Shown here: piece by piece, positions 58,101 through 64,000 of the stretch
Layout: the number at the start of each line of letters is the position of its first letter
Numbering within the stretch: position 1 is the first letter of the stretch
DNA from: Bactericera cockerelli
Lineage: Eukaryota; Arthropoda; Insecta; Hemiptera; Triozidae
Assembly: GCA_024516035.1 (NCBI GenBank)
Contig: CM044964.1
Location: 9,887,624-9,951,623 of the forward strand
Direction of reading: 5' to 3'
DNA length: 64,000 nucleotides
The notes under the pieces: generated by a model
The model's database searches: none
The model's input: the letters and a program-made list of their open reading frames with translations, nothing else
What the model was told of the DNA's origin: nothing
Made by a program: the position numbers and the translations under genes

Positions 58101-60665
58101 AGTCAAGTTTGATGTCGTACACATCTCGGTTACATTTTTACTGCCAGAGCTAGAGCTACTCAAATTAGTAGCATGAGTACCAATAATCATATTTCTGAAT
58201 TGTAAAATAAGAACTTTAATACCTGTAATAATCTCCTGTATGTCGAATCGGTAGTCATCCTGAGACTCTGTGTCTTCACCTGTGACTAACAAATCCAACC
58301 CATCCTGTATCCGTTCGTATCTCGTTCTGTACTCCTCAACATTGTCTTCGTAAACTTTCAGCTCTTCCAGTGTGCACTTTTCCGTAATCTTCTGCTTGGT
58401 TTTCGTCAGTAAAGCCTTCACCGTACCTCGTTTGACTTTCAACTCTGCAATGCTCATTGTAGTGCTTTCTTCTTTTCTCCTCGTCGCCAATTTGATATGT
58501 TTGTTCTAATACAACTTAATAGGTATAGAAATGAAATAGTAAATACACCATTTTATTTACAAGAACAGTAGTAGGAAAAACGTTTATTTCGGAAGTCAAA
58601 TCTAGAATGACAGAACTTGGGGAAAAGTTCCCAGCAGATCAAATATTGTTCAGCCAGTATACATCAGACATGTTTTTACAAATTGACTAGTTATCAAGTT
58701 CCAGGACAATCACAATCCCATAAGATATACATTGAAACAAAAGCTTTTTAAGGGTTCAGTGTACAGAAACTCTTCAAATCTTTCAAAACCTCTAGGGCGG
58801 TTTATGGTACCAGTCAATAAAATCAATAAAGCCCCCATATGGGTTTACGGCGCTGAACGTCTTAATAACTATTTGAGAAATAAGTGAAACTTATAGTTAA
58901 ACTCACTCAAATTGGCAGAAAAAATTCCAGTGCCCTTCATCTTCTGGCTGAAGACGCTTCCGTTGATGTCAAAGTCAGAGGTTACGTTCAGTGTGGGGAA
59001 GGTGATAGACCCTTCGGCACCATCTCTCTTGGGCAGCACCCTGCAGATAGGAGAAGAAATATCATTTTTAGGTTGTCAGTTTCAACTATTCATGTGTCGA
59101 GGAATGTTTTACAGTAATTTATTTCAAAAATAAAATATTGTTTATGTAATTAACGGCACCAAAAATGGACAGAAATGATTTTATGTGCGATGATAATAGA
59201 CAAAATTGAGATAACAAGTTCAAGCTAGAACTTACATTTCTCTATTTTAAACAATACTCAAAATCTAGACTTTGCGTACTGTGACACAGGTATAACAAAA
59301 ATGTCTGTTGATTTCGCCCTTTATGTTTATTGCTTATAGGTTTACTTTGTTTTTTAAAGATGAGTGTTTCATAGCCTTTTTTATTTCGTAGCCATGAAAC
59401 AGGGGCTACTGTAGACGCTTGTGGTCTGTGTTGTAGCCTGCCCATCCCGTAGTGTGCCTCCCCTCTGATGGACGAGAAGTGACACAATACTTCCCATTTA
59501 GGTGCTGGGTCAACACGAGCTCACCGGAAGGTATCCCTTACAAACAACTGTAATAAAGTTTTGAATACATTTTTTGTCGGTGCGGGGGTTCGAACCCGGT
59601 ACCTTCCGCATGGCAAGCGAGTGCTTAACCATTGAGCTATTCGTGTGCTCTTAAATGACTGTTGTGTGCCAGGAAACACCAGAATCATGATGGTTTGAAA
59701 ATTATGTTACCACTACGTCCCAACCTTGCTGGAAGATGCTTAACACTTACTTGAACTTGTTGATGACAAAGCCACTGCATCCATAGGCCTTCATGTTGGT
59801 GAGGATTAGTTTCATCTTGAGGTTGGGGTTGTTTCTGTCTACCTGGAGTTTCTCAATGGCGAATGGTTCTACAGGGGGGATGTTGATCTCTCTGATTCCT
59901 GATTGGTGAATACGAAAAAAAGTAATGTTTGTTTCACATCCTATTTTTTATTTCCAAACCATGTATACTATTCTAGTGAATGTTTGATTTGCCGCTCCTG
60001 TGTTCCCGCCAATTCCTTTTCTTACTCGAGCTGGTAGACTTTGAGGGAAATATTACAAACCTCTTAAAGTTAAAATTCCCATCATCAAGAAATCCGTACA
60101 AGGTCAACTGGCAACACTGCAGTTTGAAAATCTAACCAAAAAACCAAGACCTCGTGGAGACCTTTCAGAATAATTTTGCCATCAAGTAAGTAACCTTTCC
60201 TTTTCAATTTTTCTATCACCATTTTACTCCCTAAGCTTTCATTCCCTTACACCATGTTACAGCAGAAATTTCTGACGCTTTTGTCCTAGTCTTCAGTTTT
60301 TCCATTCCATAGTTGTTTGTGTGTTTTCTTATGATGATGAAAAGACTCACTGCTTTCCTTTTCCTATTAAGTGCTGGGTTAACACATGAGCAGAAAAATC
60401 AGTCATGGCATGGAATTTTAATATTACTAATCAAATTGTGATTGCAATTTATTTATTTTCTTGTTTTCGAGTCTAAGAACTTTCGTAAGACAAATGAAAG
60501 CAATGTAATCAAGCCTTCATGTTCACACTTTTCGAGCTGGTGTGCATATTTATGTACGTAGAATAAACTTACCACCAGCCAAATGAGGTCTTATTTGCTC
60601 CACGCCATCCAAGATGCATTTTTCCAGCTGTGGGTCGTCACCTTTGCATTTTGGAATGTAGCTGG
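52125..60665 (-). CDS. Takeout / juvenile-hormone-binding family protein (signal exon missing)
   Basis: Five minus-strand exons agree in phase: 60665-60573, 59898-59751, 59040-58907, 53270-53112 and 52273-52125 (stop TGA). All have GT donors and AG acceptors. They encode 226 residues. With a missing signal-peptide exon of about 20 residues this gives the usual ~245. Family marks: PKC...DPQLEKCI, two early cysteines expected to form the family disulfide; GIREINIPPVEPF; LKAYGCSG-type segment (NMKAYGCSGF); the central DINGSVFSQKMKGTG strand; and the C-terminal helix ALRFFNSNREQVFE. Takeout proteins are secreted tubular lipid carriers, some regulated by feeding and the clock. The first exon must end in one extra base and lies beyond 60665, perhaps outside the window. 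The third intron is enlarged by a Gypsy insertion. The ligand is unknown. Confidence 0.93.
52654..52760 (+). mobile_element. Isolated LINE 3' end
   Basis: 'attgcctcaggcaataatcatgccc' followed by a TTA-type tail matches the 3' end of the LINE at 38820-38917. No pol sequence accompanies it, so it is a severely 5'-truncated copy in the last takeout intron. Confidence 0.75.
52860..53115 (-). repeat. Three tandem copies of the takeout exon 5 donor junction
   Basis: GCCAAGAACC|GTGAGTCTTGA, the end of coding exon plus donor, occurs with exon edges at 53112, 53048 and 52945. Each is followed by the same ATAT-A-run intron start. Only the first is joined to the full exon. Use of either downstream donor would retain an in-frame TGA seven bases after the first junction. 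Confidence 0.9.
53371..53650 (-). mobile_element. tRNA-derived SINE, family R1
   Basis: It shares the R1 body ('atgggcgagaagtgacac') and tRNA-like head (TTAGCTCAATGGTTAAGCAC on the minus strand; degraded B box). It lies in the enlarged takeout intron. Confidence 0.8.
53689..53851. mobile_element. Short MITE
   Basis: GGGCAGAATTATGAAACAGG at the left mirrors CCTGTTTCATACTTTCGCCC at the right; the element is about 163 bp. There is no coding capacity. Confidence 0.7.
54151..54318 (-). repeat. 3' LTR of the Mag-like Gypsy element
   Basis: It is 168 bp on the minus strand, starts TGATGTATAC and ends CATATCA. It differs from the 5' LTR by two substitutions, a one-base A-run change and loss of 7 bp. 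The target-site duplication GACAT (plus strand) lies at 54146-54150. Confidence 0.88.
54316..57027 (-). CDS. Pol (RT, RNase H, integrase) of the Mag-like element
   Basis: There are 903 residues from ATG 57027-57025. The reverse transcriptase has CTLDLSKAYLHYQM and a catalytic FFDD in place of the commoner YVDD/YLDD. RNase H begins LATDASPVGLGACLSH. Integrase shows the H-H-C-C region (HTGHLG ... CKYCCE), then VHIDFAGP, LVSDNGPQFTS and AERSVQTVKN. No internal stop is present. The ATG overlaps the gag stop as ATGA, suggesting termination-reinitiation. The protease is not here but at the end of the gag ORF. The stop codon TGA is the first three bases of the 3' LTR. Confidence 0.95.
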   Translation of the reverse strand: MKTYTGETILPKGVSFVTCRYKTQTFVGKIFIISQDVDPIFGRDWIREVNLDWAEIKLLKAEENLQLEEILKKYEKVFTDKIGAIPNEKGVLKLKPEATPIFFKPRPIPYSRREKIEKELDRLERDGILTKIEHSEWGTPIVPIDKPNGDIRICADYKVTLNKCIQDVNYPIPRIDDIFSQMNGGKFFCTLDLSKAYLHYQMNEESAILQSLSTHKGVYRVNRLMFGVKVAPGLWQQYMDKLLQGLSGVQCFFDDIIIQGASYNELLIRLNTVLDLIQSQNLTLNRDKCKFFQKSIHYLGHKIDEHGLHKMEDKVLAIKNAKRPENVSELRTFLGMANYYNKFISNLATILNPLNQLLRKGRKFTWTTGCQKSFEMVKEEICNENVLVHYNPDLTITLATDASPVGLGACLSHRYPDGSERPIAFASRSLTACERNYSQIDREATAIYWGIKRFFQYVYGRKFILITDNKPLTTIFNPLKTLPALSATRMLHYALFLSGFDYTIEYKRTSEHCNADFLSRFPTENTDPNITDQTYKFQANQIKTLNSISYQTIQQETQLDPDLKMILDALETGKCLKSLGYENTEITLQDGCLLKGTRVMIPAPLRTSVLQELHTGHLGMVRMKALARCYCYWKNIDRDIEESVRKCKYCCEKQNNPPKVQCHPWEPAKEPWQRVHIDFAGPVNGLFYFIVVDSFSKWVEVIPTKSTTTDFCIRELRRLFTNFGICPVLVSDNGPQFTSYLFKNFLESNGVVHKFSAVFHPSSNGQAERSVQTVKNYLHCMSDEPGDVHLKLARLLMQLRKIPNAEGMSPYVLMLGRDVRTRLDVIMKPRVSLVPESRTYTVSRSFQVNDRVQVRNYTRDSKWKFGSVQRKEGSLHYWVLLDDGRVWRRHVDQMRSTHYRGED
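57024..58457 (-). CDS. Gag-protease polyprotein of the Mag-like element
   Basis: The first ATG is at 58457-58455, giving 477 residues. The frame is open further upstream, but that part overlaps the primer-binding site. The N-terminal and central parts are a typical Gag (NFIKRLETFM, then FLALQFIRGL). Two CCHC zinc knuckles follow (CYRCGQENHRANVC and CRRCDKLGHIARVC), then a Gly/Ser linker and an aspartic protease active site (MEVDTGAALSS) near the end. Placing protease in the gag ORF and RT in the next ORF is the unusual feature. Confidence 0.93.
   Translation of the reverse strand: MSIAELKVKRGTVKALLTKTKQKITEKCTLEELKVYEDNVEEYRTRYERIQDGLDLLVTGEDTESQDDYRFDIQEIITGIKVLILQFRNMIIGTHATNLSSSSSGSKNVTEMCTTSNLTFVPYQEDESFSNFIKRLETFMVLKGHTDSRLKVYTLLHALTPRMHENLYNMCAPEDPVTKEYDVLVSMMKEYIEPSPSLWALQNRFICRTQEPNESVNEYSTELKKLAKHCKFNCEKCNNCTANAFLALQFIRGLRDSDIRVQLLQEKNTATFQDLIHRAITIEFSKSENQVMSNTVSNSTEYNGQYTKLYQVKQNIFSNRVQHSQTSELNNKKINNGYFSKLAGKCYRCGQENHRANVCKFRSEFCRRCDKLGHIARVCQSGKGGGNTGGSVSGRLQGSRSGSRKAHQVDEENSTASEDYEVNVLRTVKTDKFMVNIDIENRHFSMEVDTGAALSSISYADFKALNINKRFLKQMFK
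58493..58666 (-). repeat. 5' LTR of the Mag-like Gypsy element
   Basis: It is 174 bp, TG...CA on the minus strand. It carries the extra 7 bases relative to the 3' LTR. The target-site duplication GACAT follows at 58667-58671. Confidence 0.88.
59350..59650 (-). mobile_element. tRNA-derived SINE, family R1
   Basis: The tRNA-like head (TAGCTCAATGGTTAAGCAC, B box GGTTCGAACCC on the minus strand) and full body are conserved. It lies in the takeout intron between the exons at 59.0 and 59.8 kb. Confidence 0.85.
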
Positions 60666-60685
60666 CTGAAAACAAAAAGAAGAAG

Positions 60686-60782
60686 TGAAAAATAATTGAA
60701 ATCGGAGCAAAAAAATATTTTTTTTTTACAAAAACGAACACAATACTTCCGATTTCTAATATTAGAAATTTCTCGGAAGTAG
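60686..60782. repeat. Interspersed repeat with palindromic core (copy 2)
   Basis: It matches 10115-10212. It begins only about 20 bases from the 3' splice site of the first takeout exon seen here, so the splice-site upstream region is repeat-derived. Confidence 0.7.
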
Positions 60783-60831
60783 TAAGTAGTTATTAGTCTT
60801 GTAGGGATCTGGTTATTCAATGATTATTACT

Positions 60832-60870
60832 TATGTATATTTGATATAATTTTAATATCAAATATACATA
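60832..60870. repeat. Perfect 16-bp inverted repeat (hairpin)
   Basis: TATGTATATTTGATAT and its complement flank a 7-base AATTTTA loop. Part of the arm recurs just downstream ('tttgatataatttta'). Confidence 0.9.
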
Positions 60871-61717
60871 ATTTGATAAAATGATTTTGATATAATTTTA
60901 TTACCGTGCCTACTCATGTTGACATTGCAATGAAAAACGTGATAAGATATTTACCACGCCTTTTTTTCTGTACGAAACAACGCTATTATAAATCATATGA
61001 AATCAACTTATCATTTTAAACAGAATAGCCATCAAACAGGAAGTTGTAGTAGCTAATATTAGAATTTATAAGTATAATACTAGTGAGAGCAGCCATTTAC
61101 GTAGTTGTTCTAGTCAGATCTAGTCAGATTGTCATAAAATGCTTTAGAATTTTATTCACTTAATTTACTGCATACAAATTATCTGGCGGTTATACGAAGA
61201 GATAAATTTACACATTGCAGTGATTATAGGTACTGTCTCTTTGAACTTTCAAATTATGGCAATTATGAGCGTGGTACCAAATAAAAATTTATTAAAATTC
61301 TCAGGGGTGACTGATTTTTATTTTTTAAATAATTGTCTACAAATGCCAAATGAACTTTATTTGGCATGTAACTCCATTTTTGTAGATTCCAATGAAATAT
61401 CAAAATCTAAGAAATAGAGGGGGCTTATCTGCTTTGTTGTTGTACAACATCATTGCTGATACTATTGGGGATATTGTGTTTAATTTTGGTGTTTCCAAGA
61501 GAAGAGCAGGGTTTGGTCTTAATCTAAATATTATTGGGTATTTTAAATTTAATTTCTCCTAAAAGGTATGTACTTCCCCCCCCCCTTTAGACGCAACTCT
61601 GCTGGAGCTTTTCTTTTTACTGTTTAAGATTTTTGAAAAAAGTGATTTGTGCTGGCCTGAATCATTGTTCAATGGGAATGGCAAATTTTCTATTCATATT
61701 GAGTACTATAGTAGAAT
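60871..61717. other. No gene seen; searched for the takeout signal exon
   Basis: I found no minus-strand exon with an ATG, a hydrophobic core and a donor in the required phase (one base left over). Confidence 0.45.
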
Positions 61718-61860
61718 TCATTGAATTTTCGAAACAGGTATCGATCGCACAAATCGAGCTTGAACTTTTTCAAGTTGTTTCAATTGTTCTTTTGTTTTAG
61801 GACACCACAGTGATGCACAATATTCTATGGTTGAACTTATAAGGAATATATAGTGTGGCA
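61718..61860 (-). pseudogene. LINE pol C-terminal fragment
   Basis: IEYCASLWCPKTKEQLKQLE followed by KVQARFVRS resembles the LEYC..VWCP..K.....EKVQ region of the LINE at 5.8-8.3 kb. Only about 40 codons remain. Confidence 0.6.
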
Positions 61861-62360
61861 TCAATATCATCAATGAAATGGTGATTTTGGAAGTACGCAC
61901 TTTTTTCATCATTCTGTAAGGGATTAATATGTCATCAAGATCAACAGCATCATAATCATCATTTTCATCCTCACGCTCGGCATCAAAATTGAAAACGACC
62001 ATTATATCATTAGCATCCACTTTAGTTCCTCTAAGTATTCAAAAAGTTCAGAATCCTCGTTTCTCAAGGGTCATGGTGACCATCCATTGAGGATATGAGT
62101 AGTCATGTGTCATGGCCAAAAGAGCTTGTTCTCTAGGATGAACTGGTACATCCGAATCTGTGATGAGATATGGGAAACCAAGCATACTTACAAAGAAGAA
62201 CCTACCTACTATTACTGAGCCGGTAAGTCGAATAATAATTATTGCATTTAAGTGAGTAGCAAGGTAAAGATTGCCTAGGAGATAAATTAACATTAAATTA
62301 AAGCAAGATAAATTACTACCTAGTGAAGTCATTATTATGAACCAAGTTACTTATTTTATT

Positions 62361-62640
62361 TTAAAAGATGAATGTTTCAAAGCCGTTTTTATTTCCTAGC
62401 AATGAAACAGGAGTTTCTGTAGAGGCTTGTGGTTTGTGTTGTAGCCTGTCCATCCCTTAGTATGCCTCTCCTCTGATGGGCGAGAAGTGACACAATACTT
62501 CCCGAAGTGATGGGTCAACACGAGCGCACTGGAAGCTATCCCTTACAAACAATTGTAGCCAAATAAAGAATACAAATTTTTGTCGGCACAGGGGATCGAA
62601 CCCAGGACCTTCCGCATGGCAAGCGAGTGCTTAACCACTG
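62361..62640 (-). mobile_element. tRNA-derived SINE, family R1
   Basis: It has a good body match ('gggcgagaagtgacacaatac') and a B-box-like GGGTTCGATCCC on the minus strand. The very 5' end is damaged. Confidence 0.8.
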
Positions 62641-63485
62641 ATTAGTAAAGTAATTCGTATAGGTAGGCTAGGGTTAATTTACGTATACTCGTATACCAAT
62701 ACAGAAGTGACGGAAGTTCCATTTATTCCCATACATAACAATTGTTAGAGAAGAACTATTTACAATACACTAACTGAAGAGTAGTCCTGGAGGAAATGCT
62801 TTTTGTTTTAAAGTAATAATATTTAATTGGTACGTAACTTATCTCTCTACTGAAAATACGATAAACAAGGAAATGTTTGTTACCTATTACCGCGAGTATC
62901 CTTACCTATATGGTAAGGATAAATAGGTAAGTTAGTCATAACAGTTAAGTATGATATCTTACCACCTTACTATTATGAAGAGGGAAATTATTCTAGTACA
63001 CGTAAATAATGGTAAGTGAGTACTGATGCTCTCTGGTTTCAATGGAAGTAAGTAGATATTCTCAAAGTCAGTTGCATTACATGTTTATGTAATTGCTGTA
63101 ATTCACTATTACTGGTATACATAATGCACTTGCCGACTAGCTAAATGTTACCCACAGAAGTAAATTTAGGTGGATAGGTACATAATCTGTATGCATTGAT
63201 AATCTAATACTAGCTTACCCTTTTACAACAGCTCAAATTTAGCTATAATGATATCTGTAAGTGTAATTATGTAATTACTAATAGACAAGCTAGGATCAGT
63301 TAGACATTTAACAATACTCATAATCTGTGAAGGCTATAGGGAGTCTTGAGATTGATTATTTTTTATGTTGTTGGTGATGGTTGTTTTACTGTTGTTGATG
63401 CAGTTCCTGACAGACTCTCTGAACTAATGGTTTGGGTCAATTTGGAAGATACGAATGGTTAAAATGTTCTGGTACTTTTTGCCAT
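62641..63485. other. No gene seen
   Basis: AT-rich DNA; no repeat unit or exon was recognised. Confidence 0.45.
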
Positions 63486-63694
63486 AATAATGATACTCTT
63501 TAGTGGAAAGTAACCACCAGGCGAGGTTAGTGCTCAAAGCATTGTCTACCACCTAATTGTCAGAGTCTTATTATTATGTGGTCACAAACTCAAATTAATG
63601 AGGAAAAATGCATGCACTCGGTGCGATTCGAACAAATGGATCCCTACGCTACCTGAATTACCATACTAGCGCGTTAACCACCTGACTAACGTAC
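63486..63694 (-). mobile_element. tRNA-derived SINE, family R3, best copy
   Basis: On the minus strand a tRNA-like head (TTAGTCAGGTGGTTAACGCG, then the B-box-like GTTCGAATCGC) leads into a body with 'tgtgaccacataataataag'. It ends at 'aataatgat'. Relatives lie at 16017-16192 and 49224-49352. Confidence 0.7.
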
Positions 63695-64000
63695 AGAGGT
63701 AACCTAAGGTGTTTGTACAAATAATCAACTTTTAAGAAAAAAATATTTATAATTGAATAAGAAGTTGTAGTCCATCATTTCATCAGTGTGCGTTTTAAAT
63801 TTAGATCCAAATAATTGAATGAGGAAAAAACAGCCATTTTCTTTGAAACTTGGTAACGAAAAACATTTAGTTTTCACTATTTTTCTATTAAAATTTCAAC
63901 TGCAACAAAAATCATTCCCTAGTCATGTTTATTTCGAAACTATGTCTTGTTATTTGTCACAAATATGATAATGAAATGCATTAGCAAACAGAAACAACAA
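63695..64000. other. No gene seen to the window end
   Basis: AT-rich sequence without recognised feature. Confidence 0.45.

Larger units (their letters stand above)
54151..58666 (-). mobile_element. Ty3/Gypsy LTR retrotransposon, Mag-like, 4516 bp
   Basis: Minus-strand order is LTR (58666-58493), primer-binding site TGGCGACGAGGAG (58489-58477, fitting a tRNA-Ser 3' end as in Mag elements), gag plus protease, pol, polypurine tract GGGGGGAAGAC (about 54329-54319), LTR. GACAT is duplicated at 54146-54150 and 58667-58671. Both ORFs are open with catalytic residues present and there is no env. It sits inside the third takeout intron found here, in the same orientation as the host gene. Confidence 0.92.

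Noticed and set aside
61718..62332. Takeout signal-peptide exon
   Set aside because: Frames with a hydrophobic start exist (for example 62048-62332), but the only donor-like site is in the wrong phase to join 60665, and the rest resembles LINE remnant.
1..64000. CRISPR arrays or bacterial operons
   Set aside because: The tandem arrays here lack unique spacers, and all recognised genes are intron-containing eukaryotic genes or eukaryotic mobile elements.

Overview
The window is AT-rich animal DNA with spliced genes and no sign of prokaryotic organisation. An insect source is most likely, possibly a hemipteran. The main reason is a takeout/juvenile-hormone-binding-like gene, a family known from insects. 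An NK2-class homeobox gene, CsRn1-type and Mag-like Ty3/Gypsy elements and many tRNA- and 5S-derived SINEs fit with this. The species is not identified. A run of exactly 100 N (31663-31762) marks a scaffold gap.

Layout. 1-12.9 kb has no recognised host gene. It holds a 5'-truncated, frameshifted LINE (minus strand, 5.6-8.3 kb), two terminal-inverted-repeat elements and several SINEs. From 12.9 to 27.7 kb lie three phase-compatible exons of an unrecognised histidine-rich, hydrophobic protein gene (plus strand). Its introns carry SINEs, nested MITEs, a piggyBac-like MITE, a complete non-autonomous Helitron (20301-21947) and a CsRn1-type Gypsy element (23395-27475) with identical LTRs. That element ends about 60 bp before the third exon. 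From 33.1 to 36.7 kb is a secreted, acidic, threonine-rich mucin-like gene. Its heptapeptide-repeat terminal exon is present in three tandem copies, and its reading frame is broken at several points. A second LINE fragment lies at 37.4-38.9 kb.

From 43.8 down to 39.3 kb (minus strand) a four-exon NK2-class homeobox gene can be assembled completely; all splice phases agree and give 596 residues. From 60.7 down to 52.1 kb (minus strand) are five exons of a takeout-family gene that lacks only its signal-peptide exon. A Mag-like Gypsy element (54151-58666, with gag and pol open) sits in one of its introns, and the donor of the next intron is tandemly repeated three times.

The three best host loci (homeobox, takeout, mucin) are independent genes with no evident shared pathway. 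The most distinctive features of the window are its mobile-element biology and the recent tandem duplications at exon edges. I saw no CRISPR array, operon or rRNA gene. The only 5S rRNA similarity lies in SINEs.
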